From: Alnus glutinosa
Taxonomy: Eukaryota > Streptophyta > Magnoliopsida > Fagales > Betulaceae
DNA length: 64,000 bases
Direction of reading: 5' to 3'
NCBI RefSeq assembly: GCF_958979055.1
Contig: NC_084886.1
Coordinates: 39,886,154-39,950,153, forward strand
Below are positions 10,470-22,009 of the stretch, one piece after another. The position numbers and the translations under genes are program-made. Position 1 is the stretch's first letter. Every line of letters begins with the position of its first letter. The notes beneath the pieces were generated by a model. The model had not been told where the DNA came from. It saw only the letters and a list, made by a program, of their open reading frames with translations, and ran no database searches.

Positions 10470-10490
10470 TAATTTAGTCAAAGAAAGCAC
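10470..10490 (-). promoter_or_regulatory. W-box-type motif upstream of PR-10 gene 2
   Basis: On the minus strand TGCTTTCTTTGACTAAATT contains the WRKY core TTGAC. The block is kept upstream of gene 3 (41686-41704), although the two genes are 31 kb apart. WRKY control of PR-10 genes is established in several plants; here it is inferred from the motif only. Confidence 0.5.
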
Positions 10491-10499
10491 CGTCAGAAA

Positions 10500-11870
10500 A
10501 TTGTTTATAAAAGTAATTAACCCGGCCAATTGATTCCAATTGACGTGCTAACCTTGATTATTTCTTTGACTACTAAACCAAACAGTTCATGAAAATGTTA
10601 ATAGAAAAAACAAAATTAAGGATCATCATGAGGGGCCGTAACCACTTGTCCATTAATTACTTGAATATTAGAAAACTACGAGCCCTGATCTGGGCTTACC
10701 TCTTAATAATTAAAGTGAAACAGCCCTTTCGTAATTGATTTCTATGTTTTTTATTTTATTTTAATAATTCGATAATGGGACATACGAAAAAAGTTACAAA
10801 AAATAAACATACAAACGAAACGGAATGAGCTCCTCAATAACAAAACCACAAAGCTGTACGTAAACAAATACATGCAAAAGAGATCGATTAATAAAGCTCC
10901 AATCGATAAACACAACCCCCACCGTCAAGTGGTCGATTGATTTCTATGTGTTAATTAAGATCGATGCAAAACCAATCGATGCCTTTGGCGTTTAAAGCAA
11001 TTGGATACCTATTTTTGTTAAAAAGCTTAATTAGCTAGCTAGTGTGCACCATTTTCTAATTTTCTTAGAATTGACAATTGACTTTCATTCAAAAAATGCA
11101 GCCACGTGCCAAATGGGCGACCACACTTGGGCTTTTCTTTTTGTTTTCTTGATATTGTTCTAATGCTAAAGATCAATATTTCATTGTGAACTACAAGACT
11201 TTTCAGATGAAATGGATATATATATGACGTCCGGCTATATAAAATTTTGTATCCATTCAACAGCAGGATTTATATATATATATTGTTAAGGATATGGATA
11301 TGGATCACGAGCTACCAGTACCACAACACACCAAGACTTCCATTCAAGGAAGAAATCAATCTATCACAGAAGATTATTTAATATTCATTCAGTCAATCTA
11401 CAGAAGTGGTACGTACGTATATAATTCTTTGGAACTCTATTTTTCAACTTTTCAGTTGCATGTAATTTAACTCTTTCATCTGTTGTAAACATGATTATAT
11501 ATGTACAATTAATACAAACCTCTCAAAGATTGATATATAGAGAGGAAGAATTATTTTCCACGCTGAATAGTACTACTCTCACATGATATCGGAGCTAGCC
11601 TTCCCGAAACTAATGTCCATTAGTTCTTTCTTTGTGTCGTGTTATGACTTGTATTTCTCAAGCGTAGGCCCCATTGTTTTCTTAGCCACATATTTTGTCA
11701 CTCTCCATGTTTTACTTCTCGATGAAATTTAATTCTTAATTAAGTTTTGAAATTTTACTTCACTATGAAGCACTTGACCGACTACCACTTATTACAAGAT
11801 CGACTTGGCCAATTCGGTCTATATATATTAATAGAGCAAGCCGGCAACTTCGGAATAGAAGGAAAAAGAT
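10500..11870. other. Non-coding stretch upstream of PR-10 gene 2
   Basis: AT-rich DNA. I see no gene. Distal promoter sequence of gene 2 may lie in the first few hundred bases. Confidence 0.4.
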
Positions 11871-11872
11871 TG

Positions 11873-12852
11873 TTGGAAATAATTTTGGATGGTTCACAAA
11901 ATTCTTGTTGAAAAAAATAATATCAATATGAAAATTAACAATTAAATAAATAATTGTTAAACAAATAATTGATTGAAAAATTATTGTTGATACTAGATCA
12001 TATTGATCCGAAATAATAATAATAATAAAATAAATACTGTACAAAAGATTAAAATTAAATTAAGGAAAGATCTCACAATGCTATAGAATCACGCAAGAGC
12101 GTTGTCCTTAAAGGTTGATTCGTGCTTCCCGGAGTGTATAACTCGGTGTGATCGGATCTCTTGACACGCAACCTCCTAGGATTAGACTATAGCGTCTATC
12201 TTCGTTAAGGACACACTTTCAAAAATGATGATCAAATAGAATAACCATTTGATCAAAGTAGATGGGGGACTTAAGAATAATTTTTCTTGTAGAAAAGCTA
12301 ATAATATAACAATAGCTTTATGGCTTAAAACCAAATTCACGTTGGAATATATGAATGCACACTAGAAAAATATGTTAGAGGTTTTAGCCAAAGAAGAAGA
12401 TTGTTCTCAAATGCATTGGGAACTCAATTTATATAAATGGTCAAAAAATGTTAGCATTATAGATTTTCTTTTAAGGCTCATGAATGACAAACGGTCATAA
12501 GACTCATAACTATTAACCGTTACAAATCAAAAGTAATAAACTTTAATAATGACAAAATGTTTGAAGATAAAAAATCCATAAGAACAATTTTTTAATAACC
12601 AATGGTTACAAAATAAAAACTCATAAATATATATTTTAATAAATCAATTTTTTTCTCTTTGCCATAAAAACTCATGAACATATTTTAATACTAAATGGTA
12701 AAATATTTAAAGATGGCTAAAAATGAAATAATGTTTGTAACACACATATTACAACAAAAAGGAGAGCGCAACATTAAGTGAGAGAGAGATACACCATATT
12801 TTGTTGAGTTATCTAAAGTTTGGAGCGGAGGAAGGTTTAGAGAATTAAGAGA

Positions 12853-12895
<43 letters not shown>

Positions 12896-13250
12896 CTTTT
12901 GTACGTATTCTATTTAATTTCTTTTATGTGTGAGTGATATTTGGGTGTATTGGGGTTTTCTCTGTATTAGTTTTTGTACCCCATCATTTTGATAGTGAAT
13001 TGTTTCCAAGTCGTCTCCACCAGTAGATGTAGGCTTATGATGCAGGATGACGTAGTGGGTTCGCAATAGCAAACAACAATAGAATCACAACTCTTCTCAA
13101 ACCAAGATTCTATTAAGGAATTGAGGCAAAAATGATAGAAAATTACTCATTGATAAAAATAAATAAACCGGAGGTTAAAGCCATCTTAATATGCTTATAT
13201 AGAGCTTAAATTCTAAAAACTAAAAAATAATAAATAATAAAAAAAAAACG
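11873..13250. mobile_element. Degraded LTR-like sequence
   Basis: Begins TGTTGGAAATAATTTTGG, contains a primer-like GGATTCGTGCTTCCCGGAGT-type passage near 12117-12140 and, near 13018-13036, CCACCAGTAGATGTAGGC, a phrase typical of copia LTRs. A 38-nt T run lies at 12856-12893. No open protein domain, no matched second LTR and no target-site duplication were found, so the call is weak. Confidence 0.3.
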
Positions 13251-13788
13251 AAATATAATCACTTTGCAGTACAAATAATACAAAACGACAACTTTTTTCT
13301 AGTAAATGTTGGAATTACGAAATGTTCATGAAATACAAAATTGTAATCCTTTGGATAAGCTTTCAAACGCCACCGAGCTTGTTTTAATTTGATGTCAGAA
13401 TTAGAAGATATTATTTTTTTTAAGTGAAACGGGTCTAACAAAAAACTGATAAAGTTGGCCAAAATCATTCTTATTGGGTATGAGAGAATTTGTCCTTGAA
13501 TTTAGATGATTTTTGCCCCGTTCCTTCGGATGCCCAATCAATCCATTCCATCATTTTCTCTTCAAAAGCAAAACAATGTAATTAACTAATGTCAATATGC
13601 AACATATTAAATGTCTTAATTATCAAACAATACTGCAATTATGTACAGAAATCATGCTATGGAAACAATATGCAAATGCCATATATTTAACCATTTTGTA
13701 ATTTAAATAGGGGTGATCGAGGCGTTACTTGATTCTTAGTTACTCCTATTTATATAATACAAAAGTTACTTTAGCAAGATACAATTTT

Positions 13789-13962
13789 GAGGAATGCTAG
13801 ACATTTCAACACTTTTTTCTAAAATTTGGTTTCAACCTGATGTGTCACAATCCCATGAGATCTATCATTTTGAAAAATGTACCACAATCTCATAAGATTG
13901 TGATACATCAGGTTGAACCAAATTTTAGAAAAAAAAAATGTTGTGATGTCTAACATTCCTCT
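13789..13962. mobile_element. MITE, hAT-like, with 8-bp ACAATTTT target-site duplication
   Basis: Nearly the whole 174-bp element is an inverted repeat: left end GAGGAATGCTAGACAT, right end (reverse complement) GAGGAATGTTAGACAT. It is flanked by ACAATTTT at 13781-13788 and 13963-13970. An 8-bp duplication suggests hAT-type transposition. Confidence 0.8.
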
Positions 13963-14273
13963 ACAATTTTTATTTGATGTTTTTAAACTTCTCGTTTGAA
14001 GTAGAAAATAATAATAATAATAAAAAAAGGCTGCACGATTAGTATTGCTGGAGAGTAAATATTCCTAAATTGTAACAATTCATTTGTAATGAACATTCAA
14101 CAATTGTCATGATTCCAATTAAAATTTTCTGGCTCTTCTGGGAGGCTATGGGATTTTGAAAAAAAGCTGTAATGAACATTTATATTCTCTTTTTTCCCTT
14201 TCGATCTTACCTTATTTTCCATTTTCCTAGGCTATAAAAATAAGTAGTCCCTAGGTTAATACTCAAATAGTAG

Positions 14274-14572
14274 AGTAATGCTAGAAGTCTCCTTGTATCA
14301 TTTTTGTATTCCTCAAAAAATGATGTGATTTTTAAAATCACCATTGAACTTGTAATTAATCACTATTGAATTTTGATCAAATAGTGATTTTAAAAGCCAC
14401 CTTATTTTTGTCCCCAAATGGTAGCTCAATCGGCTGGGGACCACGCTTCATGAAGTGGAAGTCACTAGTTTGATTCCCCACTCCATACTCTTGTGTAGAC
14501 ATGTCAAAAAAAAAAAAAAACCACCTTATTTTTTGAGGGATGCAAGAGTGACACAAGGGAATTCCAAATGAG
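14274..14572. mobile_element. MITE (copy 1), interrupted by a SINE
   Basis: Left end GAGTAATGCTAGAAGTCTCC and, on the right, GGGATGCAAGAGTGACACAA, the inverted form of the TTGTGTCACTCTTGTATCCC found at the start of copy 2. The element is split by the 111-bp SINE at 14410-14520. Non-coding. Confidence 0.7.
14410..14520 (+). mobile_element. tRNA-derived SINE with A-tail and 13-bp target-site duplication
   Basis: Contains an A-box-like TAGCTCAATCGGCTGGGG, a B-box-like AGTTTGATTCCCC about 40 nt later and an A tail (14506-14520). The 13-bp string CCACCTTATTTTT stands on both sides (14397-14409 and 14521-14533). Such SINEs are transcribed by RNA polymerase III and copied by LINE enzymes. Total body 111 bp. 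Confidence 0.88.
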
Positions 14573-14573
14573 T

Positions 14574-14745
14574 AATGCTAGAAGTTCCCTTGTGTCACTC
14601 TTGTATCCCTCCAAAAATGATGTGGCTTTTAAAATCACCATTGAACTTATGATTAATTACTATTGAATTTTGAAGAAATAATGATTTTAAAAACTACCTT
14701 ATTTTTAAGAGATGCAAGAATAACACGTAAGAAAATTCTAATATG
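14574..14745. mobile_element. MITE (copy 2), next to copy 1
   Basis: Same family as 14274-14572, uninterrupted: starts GTAATGCTAGAAGTTCCC and ends in the inverted phrase AGAGATGCAAGAATAACACG. About 170 bp, non-coding. Confidence 0.7.
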
Positions 14746-15102
14746 ATACTAAATTTCATTAGGCAGTATGTACTTATGTACTTATGGAAACATGCGCCAA
14801 GAAATAGAGACAAATCGACGAATTCTCTTTTCCCTCGGTTGTTTGTTTGTTTGGTTGGTTTCTTAATGCTTTGTGTTTTGAAAATAAAAAATAATGATAA
14901 TAATTAGAAGAATATACTTTAGAGGAATCCAAAAATCTTATGCTCCTTATGTTTAGACGTAAAATGGTTTCCGTCGTAAAATATTTTCGATGAAATCAAT
15001 TTCAAAAGAAATTATTTTCTCGAAAATATTTTTTGGCGTTTAGTTCGCACGAAAAAATTACGAAAAATGAAAATGCAACTGTCGCCGGAATTCGGCAACG
15101 AC

Positions 15103-15475
15103 CGATCGCCGTCGCCGGATTCCGGCAGAACACCTCCGGGCCCGGTCAGATCCGGCCGGATTCCGGCCATTTTGGCCAGATCCGGCCGGATCAGTGTCCG
15201 GATCCGGTCAGATCAGGCCGGATTCCGGCCATTTTGGCTAGAGCCGGCCGGATCAGTGTCCGGATCCGGTCATATCCGGCCGGATCCCGGCCATTTTGGC
15301 CAGATCTGGCCGGATCAGTGTCCGGATCCGGTCAGATCAGGCCGGATTCCGGCCATTTTGGCCAGATCCGGCTGGATCAGTGTCCGGATTCGGTCAAATC
15401 AGGTCGGATTCCGGCCATTTTGGCCGGATCCGGTCAGATCAGGCCGGCTTTCGGCCGGTTTCTGTCAATGGCCGG
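15103..15475. repeat. 62-bp tandem repeat, about five units
   Basis: The marker GGCCATTTTGGC recurs starting near 15165, 15227, 15289, 15351 and 15413, an exact 62-bp period. Units are built of CCGGCCGGA-type half-palindromes. Because 62 is not a multiple of three, each unit is read in a new frame, and all three forward frames stay open. Confidence 0.85.
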
Positions 15476-15687
15476 ATTCCGGCCAGATTCCGCCGGCATT
15501 CGGCGCAGTTGCCGGATGTCGCCGGATTCCGGCGGCCGGCAGTATTTCGGTGGTCGGATTCCGACGCCGACATTATTCCAGTGACTTGATGATGCCGAAT
15601 TCCGGTGCTGCCTATTTTCGAATGACCGACTATTGCTGGATTCGACCAGTCAGATATCAAACGTGCGTGTAAAGACGAAGAATATAA

Positions 15688-15736
15688 TTTTGGAAAACGA
15701 TTTACGGTTTTAAAAACCGTAAATCGTTTTCCAAAA
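15688..15736. repeat. Near-perfect palindrome, 24-bp arms, 1-nt spacer
   Basis: TTTTGGAAAACGATTTACGG begins the left arm; the right arm is its exact complement ending CCGTAAATCGTTTTCCAAAA, separated by a single base at the centre. It lies in the right flank of the minisatellite element and repeats its terminal vocabulary (GTAAAAT, TTTTCC). Confidence 0.85.
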
Positions 15737-15880
15737 ATTAAAGAAGGTTTTACGGTCAAACCGAAAATAGTTTTCGTTGACCGTTATTTTCGCTCCTACC
15801 AAACACCGTAAAATACGGAAATCATTTTCCAGAAATCATTTTACGCCGAAACAAACGGAGTATTAGTGGAATCCAAAAAT

Positions 15881-16585
15881 TACAAAAAACATGGAATAAA
15901 ATTTTAATTTACAGCATAATCATGAGTTTTTCCTCGCAGAAGAAGAAAACCCAGCTAGTATGAATCATCATCACATTTACAAAAACTATTTGGTAATTTT
16001 CAAAAATTCTATCGACAGAGAAACATAAACAAAAACTAAAATGAGCTTAAGGTGACAAAATAATAAGAAACAATCACTGTAATATTGATTAAAATTATAA
16101 TAATCAATGCAAATTTCTGCTAGCTATAACCAAATAGCACTCCAGGGTCCAAATGAAATTTTTAATGTAAATTTTCCATCCGCCCCTGACTCAATTTAAT
16201 TATTAAACTATTTCTTTTGTGTGGGGGAAAAAAAATAATAAGTGAAATCGAAGTAAATGTAGCCGTTGACCTGCAGGATGATTTCAAGGTCTTAACGGCA
16301 CTGAACATGGTGCTGCAATTAAAGCATACCTAAAGATATTATATATGGAGCGAGAAGCTGTTCTAGATCTGTACCAAATTTTGCCATATTAATTTTAATT
16401 GGTTAAACCTAAACAGAGATTTATCAATTCTCAATCCTTAGCCTATAAGCAATGAAATTTCATTTATCCCTAAATTTTCATTCTTTCCATTAGAAAGTTC
16501 ATATTAATTTTCTTTCTTTCTGCTATAACCAATATCTCTTCAATTCAACCATTCCTAGGGTCGGAGCTAGATTCTTAAGCATAAC
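15881..16585. other. Non-coding stretch, no gene recognised
   Basis: AT-rich DNA without coding frames or recognised element ends. Confidence 0.4.
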
Positions 16586-16590
16586 ATTCG

Positions 16591-17541
16591 TGTTGGTTTA
16601 TTTTTATTGGTTACATTCTGGTTAACAAAAATGCTTTCATATCAGGGACTTTAATTTCAGGAACTACTATAACAGGGACACCGTAATTCATAGTCTTTTA
16701 GAAGAATATTGCATAATATTAATTCCAAATATGGAATGGGCTTATTAAGACATGATATCTGCACAAAATATTCCTAGGAAGGCAATTTCCTATTGAATGA
16801 ACTATTCTGGAGACTTTACAGCTCAGAAAGTCGGATTCCGGACAGCCCAGCAGACACGAGCCATGGAGAGCAAAAGTCTGCAAAGAGGTCCGGACGCAAA
16901 TGCAATGACTGTGGATGCTGGAAGTACTTTATGCAACTGTCCGGACGCTAGGATTAGAAGTTCGAACGCACTTCAGTGATTACTTGAAGTTTTAGTTGCA
17001 GGTCCGAATGCCAGAGACCAAGTTCAGACGCCGTCTATGGAATCCGAGTTTGAGTAAAACTAGGTTTTCTGAAACCTATTTAAAGGGGCTTCTAGCCTGC
17101 TTATTTGTAAGGAATCTGTATAGAATTCCAGTGTGCTAAGAAATGGTGTTTAAACAAAGATTGTTAGATTTGCTAGCTCTATTAGAGTTTTATGTTGTGT
17201 GATTTGATCAATTGAAGTCTAGCTTAGGGAGGAGCCCTAAGCTAAAAGAGTCCATTGAAGATCCCTTCAGACAGGAGGTCTGGTTGGGAAGCGTTCACAT
17301 ATAGGTAAGTGTTAGAGTTAAATGTACGACTACTGCATCGGGTTATGTGAGTATTACTGTCTTGTAACTAGCTTTGTTCTCTGAATAATGGACTTCCTAG
17401 GTTTGACTGCCCCGAAGTAGTTTTTTTCTTGATAAGAGTTTTCACTTTGCCAACAAAATATCTGTCTTTTTTAAATTCCGCATTTAATATTTTTTTACAC
17501 AATTGATCACACACACGTTAATTAAGAGACTTTATTTTTCA
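16591..17541 (+). mobile_element. Solo LTR, copia-type, with ATTCG target-site duplication
   Basis: 951 bp, starting TGTTGGTTTATTTTTATTGG and ending GACTTTATTTTTCA, flanked by ATTCG at 16586-16590 and 17542-17546. Its 3' third matches the solo LTR at 36054-37351 (for example GTTGGGAAGCGTT and ACTGTCTTGTA-CTAGCTTTGT). The U3 part has scattered GTCCGGACGC-type repeats. No primer-binding site or coding region follows. Confidence 0.85.
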
Positions 17542-17546
17542 ATTCG

Positions 17547-17810
17547 AAATCCACGAAATCTTCCTCTAAATTTAGGGTTTCTTCTAAATGATGTATATAT
17601 TACACCTCCAAATTGAACCCCTAAATCAAAATCCCCAATACCCCATTCTCTTAAAGATAACATGTCTATATATACATGGTGGATCGAAGGATGTGGGCTG
17701 GAGTTGGCGGCGTCGTGATAAGGTCAGGTGATGGTGGCGTCGAGATTAGGGCAGTGGCTGCATCCCAGAGAGAGAGAGAGAGAGAGAGAAGAGAGCAAGT
17801 GATCAAAGGG

Positions 17811-17842
<32 letters not shown>

Positions 17843-18256
17843 TGAGATTAATTTAATTTAGTTATAGATTAGCTAGAAATAGAGCTTCCCCTGGCCGACT
17901 ATATGCGTACGTGTGTGTCGAAAAGTGAGAGAAACATCCTAGCTAGATCAAGCGCGAAACTAAGAGTATCTAGGCGGGGGATTTTGATTTTCCCAAAAAA
18001 ATTTCTGGCATATGTCTAAACGGCAGGAATTTTATTATATATGCCAAAAAAATATTTTCACTTTTCCTGGCACATAAAATGACATGCCAAGAAATTTGAA
18101 TATTCTTGGCGCATTGTAAAATGTCAGAAATGATTCTTTTGTTAATTGAAATTTTTCAAAATTAAGCCACAATAGAAAAGATCAACTTGTCATTTGTTTT
18201 CAGGATAAAAACGCCAAAAAGTGCATTTTTTTTTCTTTTTTTCTTTTTTTGTAGTG
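17547..18256. mobile_element. Probable CACTA right-end remnant
   Basis: The block ends in TTTTTTTGTAGTG at 18256, the usual right terminus of CACTA elements, preceded by repeated GGCATAT/GCCAAAAA/GGCACAT motifs that could be subterminal repeats. GA microsatellites lie at 17766-17841. No left end CACTAC was found, so the element is truncated. Confidence 0.4.
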
Positions 18257-18805
18257 GGAGTTTCCACTTCGTTACCAAATATATGTGTCAATTGCTTCAT
18301 TGCTTTTTATATTTTGGTGATTGTTTGTCTGTGGTTGATTAAATTTTAAATTTCGTATTATATTGTCATACACATATTCAACCCTCTTTTCTAGGTGTTG
18401 TTTGGAGTCTGATTTATATTTTCAATTGGCATCAGAGCGGATTCACTCTTTTTGGATTAAATTCCTGAGTGAGATCTTGGAATCATTTTGTTATGAATAC
18501 TTCTCAGTCATCTCAAAATAGTTTTGATGATGAGTATGACCTTCAGACGACTTATAACAAGCTCTATAATGAATGTATAAAATTGATGAAAGTCAATAAA
18601 ATTTCTTGTGAAAAGCTTAATGATGTTTGAGCATGAAAAACAGTCTTTATTTATTAAGTTGTGTGAATCACATGCCTTAATTGATTCTTGGATATCTGAA
18701 ATTACTGTGTTTGTTAAAAATAATCGATCACTTGAAAATGAATTGAAAGGCTATAAGGAACTCTCCAAACTAGATAGAGAGAGAGAGAGAATAATATATT
18801 ATTTT
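18257..18805 (+). mobile_element. Truncated Ty1/copia retroelement: LTR end, primer-binding site, gag start
   Basis: The LTR end (to TTATATTTTCA at 18424) resembles the end of the solo LTR at 4310-5240. It is followed at once by ATTGGCATCAGAGCGG, an initiator-Met-type primer-binding site, then the gag fragment. The LTR is cut on the left at 18257 by the CACTA remnant, and everything downstream of gag is missing at 18806. Confidence 0.75.
18494..18785 (+). pseudogene. Copia gag-like fragment, frameshifted
   Basis: From the ATG at 18494 the frame reads MNTSQSSQNSFDDEYDLQTT and runs to a stop near 18628. One extra T in GATGTTTGAGC shifts the frame; in the next frame the protein goes on with EHEKQSLFIKLCESHALIDS and ...NNRSLENELKGYKELSKLD. 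The LCxSHALIDS and LENELK phrases are typical of the coiled-coil part of plant copia gag polyproteins. The zinc knuckle, protease, integrase and polymerase are absent. Confidence 0.75.
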
Positions 18806-18825
18806 CACTACAAAAAATTTGTTTA

Positions 18826-19160
18826 TTAGCGGCCAACAAATTTGGCCGCTAATAATATTATTTTGGCCGCTATTGATCAACAGCAGCCAAATTTGGCTGC
18901 TAAAGAGTGGCCGCTAATAGTCCAATGCTAAAGACTATTAGCGGCTACATTTTTTACTCGCTGCTAATAATTGTTTTATAGCGGCGAACTTGGTAGCTGC
19001 TAAAAATAATTTTACCCGCTGCAATTTTTTGTGAACAGAGGCCAAGAGTCGCCGCTAATACTAGACTATTAGCAGCGACACGTATGTAGCCACTAATAGT
19101 TAAAAGAGCCTAGTATTAGCAGTCACATAATAGTTAAAATAGTCTAGTATTTGTAGCCAC
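18826..19160. repeat. CACTA subterminal repeats, left side
   Basis: Dense direct and inverted copies of TTAGCGGCC / GGCCGCTAAT and variants with GCAGCC. In CACTA elements such motifs are the binding sites of the TNPA-type protein needed for excision. Confidence 0.7.
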
Positions 19161-19178
19161 TAATACTATTAAAAAATG

Positions 19179-19181
<3 letters not shown>

Positions 19182-19249
<68 letters not shown>
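19182..19249. repeat. TA microsatellite
   Basis: About 34 TA units without interruption. Confidence 0.95.
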
Positions 19250-19256
<7 letters not shown>

Positions 19257-21049
19257 TTTAGATCCACCCATCCTCACTACATTAATTAAATCTCTACATG
19301 CATATAGCAATGCAGAAATTTAGAATGAGAGCAGATATTCAAAAAGAAGTACATCTCATAAGCAAAATTGTATTGCATAAGTTAATAAGTTCATGGCCCA
19401 TTGGTGTGACGTATTCAACTTGCTAAGGTAAAAATTACTTGTTGAGAACACTAGGTCAGTCAGTTAAGCTCTGAATATGGGAGCATTAATTTAATCTCTA
19501 CTAGCATAATGCATATCAACCCATACCTTCTCAAGAAGAAAAAGTTCCCTCTATATCTCTAACCCATTTGCCTAGTTTAATCTTTTCAATCTAATTAACT
19601 CAACTTAACCTTTATTCTAACTCCAAGTATTCAATTTAATTACTGAAACAAAATATATCTTCAAATCTCTATTATGTTATCTAAGAGCAATCCTGTTGTG
19701 TCTACATATTGTTATGTGTGTATTATATCAAGGAATTAGCACACAGAATCTTTACTATTAGCGGCGGCATAATTTGGCCGCTAATAGTCTAGTTTGGCCG
19801 CTCAGTCTCTCCTAAGCCATCAAGCTCCAACTTAAAAGTCTCTGAGCCAAGCACAGATCTCCCAGAAGTCACAGCCAGAGGGGGTTTCTTATTCTCCTTC
19901 CTCATACTTCTACTACAAGATGTTCATAATTCTCTTTTAACCTGACACTACAAAAATTCCCGATTTTAGTAACCTAGGTTTATTAACGTGCAAAAGCCTT
20001 TTGCATGTTGCACGTTAGTGAACTGTAGTAACGTGAAATCAGTGGCGTGATATTCACGTTCCTAATCCCTCAGTTAGTAATATAATTTTAGTAACATCCA
20101 AATGGACATCACGTTATTGCATAGTAACGCAGGAAAAATTGCACGTTAGTAAATATATAGTAACGTACAAATGAGATGCCAGTAAACATAGTAACGTGAT
20201 AATTTACGTTTTATTTAATTTTTAATTTAGTAACGTGCAAAAATGTTGCACATCACTAAAATTAGTAACGTGATAAAATTATCACATCACTAATTGTAGC
20301 GGCGTGTAACATTTTTGCACGTTACTAAATTAAAAATTAATTTTTTTTTTTTTTTAAAAAAAAAAACACGTTACTAATATATATAAAAAAAATTAAAAAA
20401 AAAATTATTATTTTTAGTAACGTGTGTTAGCATGTTACTAAAATTATGTTTAAAAACAAAAAAAATGTTAACACCAACGCATAGGGCTTCATCCTAATCA
20501 TCTCTCCCTCCGGCTCCGATTCGGCCATTTTTTCAAGGCTTCAAGGAAAAAACCTTGAAAACAATATTCAAGGCTTCAAGCAATGCACTGCACTCCACTA
20601 AAGAATATTCATTAATTACCTCTTATGAAACCACTGCACTCCATGCCATATTCTGCAAACCCCAATCAATATGAATTAAATACTCTCACCCGTAAGAACA
20701 AACACACCACATAGACACAGAGAGGAACGAAGAAAGAGAGATACCATGGCAGAGGAAAACAAGAGCTTTTGGAGAAAAAAAAAAAGGCAATCATTTGCAA
20801 GTAAAGAGTTGCACTCCTCTTGAATTCATTATGTATTCCTAATATTGTTTCACAAATATTACAAATATCACAAATATATCTCAACACCATAACAAAAAGA
20901 GAAAACCCAATATATATAGTTGAAGGAAGAAGAATAATAAATGAAAGACTTGTTGATATTCAAAAATAAAGAAACAAAAACAGTTATGAACCCATCAGAT
21001 CTGTTACCCATCACAAAAACAGTTTTGTGAATAATTTAATGTGTTTTAA

Positions 21050-21500
21050 AAGACCCAAAAAGGCTGAAGAAAAAAAAAATACAATTTTTTTTTTAGCTTT
21101 TAGGGGCTTGACGCGCACGGGATACTCAAAAGGCTTAGTATGAGTTTTTTTTTTTTTTTTTTTTTTTTTTAAGAATAGCCTTTTTATTTTTTAATTAGTT
21201 TTTTTGAATATATATATATATAATATTGGCTTTTTTTTTTTTAATTTACAGTTTTTTTTTGTTTGTTTTTCTAAACAAAAAAAAAAAAATTGTTCTTTCT
21301 TGATTTTTTTTAATTTAATAGAAAACTAGTTTTACTTTTTTCTTTTTCGTTTTTTTTTTTAAAAAAAAAAAAAAAAATTGTTCTCATAATTTTCAGATTT
21401 TTTTTGTTTGTTTTCTTTTTCTAAAAAAAATTCACTTTTTAATTTCAATTTTTTTTTTCATTTTTCTTTAATTTTTTTTTTTTAATTTGTTTCTAAAAAA
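21050..21500. repeat. Homopolymer-rich tract (T and A runs)
   Basis: Runs of T and A of 10-22 nt alternate over about 450 bp, for example the T run near 21148-21170 and the T-then-A run at 21350-21377. It looks like low-complexity filler of the CACTA interior. Confidence 0.7.
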
Positions 21501-21559
21501 TAACTTGGCAAATTTTGGCACATTACTGAATAATTTTTATTTAATATAATTATATTATT

Positions 21560-22008
21560 AAGGGATAATTGCACCATTGGTCCTTGTGGTATGCCATAAT
21601 TACATATCACTCCCTATTGTTTAAAAAATTCATAGGAGGTCCTTATGGTAAATTATAATTACAAATCGATCCCTGGAGTCAAATTCCGTTAAATTTTTTG
21701 ACAGATTCTGTTAAATGTCACGTCAGCGTCACACAACCAAAAATATGGCGATGTGTGTCCATCTTAATAAAAAAATATAAATTTATTAAAAAATAAATAA
21801 ATAAACTTATTTTTTTTTTAAAATAATTAAAAAAGAAAAAAAAAAAAAAAAGAAGAAAAAGGAAGGGGTGGCCTGAAGGCCACCATGGGACCTTCTAGGG
21901 GTGGCCCGATGGCCACCCCCAGCCTTTGGGGAGGCCGCAGCCACCCCCAGGCCATTGGGGGTGGCTGCACGCCACTCCCGGCCACTGGGGAAGCCGCAAC
22001 CACCCCCA
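21560..22008. mobile_element. Half of a GC-cored foldback element (F2)
   Basis: The arm begins GGATAATTGCACCATTGGTC and runs through AAATTCCGTTAAATTTTTTG and ATAAATTTATTAAAAAATAA, matching the arms of the complete element at 34400-35262. It then enters a core of GGGGTGGCC and GGCCACCCC strings (from 21865). The second arm is missing; the core joins the GATC array at about 22008. Confidence 0.7.
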
Positions 22009-22009
22009 G

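Larger units (their letters stand above)
14937..15862. mobile_element. Inverted-repeat element carrying a GC-rich 62-bp minisatellite
   Basis: Left terminal region CTCCTTATGTTTAGACGTAA is matched by the reverse complement of the right end (CTCCGTTTGTTTCGGCGTAA). An 18-bp direct repeat with one mismatch (TTAGAGGAATCCAAAAAT / TTAGTGGAATCCAAAAAT) flanks it at 14919-14936 and 15863-15880; this is long for a target-site duplication. The inside is strongly GC-rich against an AT-rich neighbourhood. The long open frames across it (about 15033-15672) come from the repeat and I do not call them genes. Mutator-like or unclassified. Confidence 0.6.

Noticed and set aside
15033-15672. Overlapping long open frames of about 97-201 residues, Ser/Gly/Arg/Pro/Ile-rich
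   Set aside because: They are translations of a 62-bp GC-rich tandem repeat without stop triplets; three frames are equally open, and no start context or domain supports a gene.
18608-18829. Independent small gene of 73 residues
   Set aside because: It continues the copia gag frame after a one-base insertion and follows an LTR end and primer-binding site.
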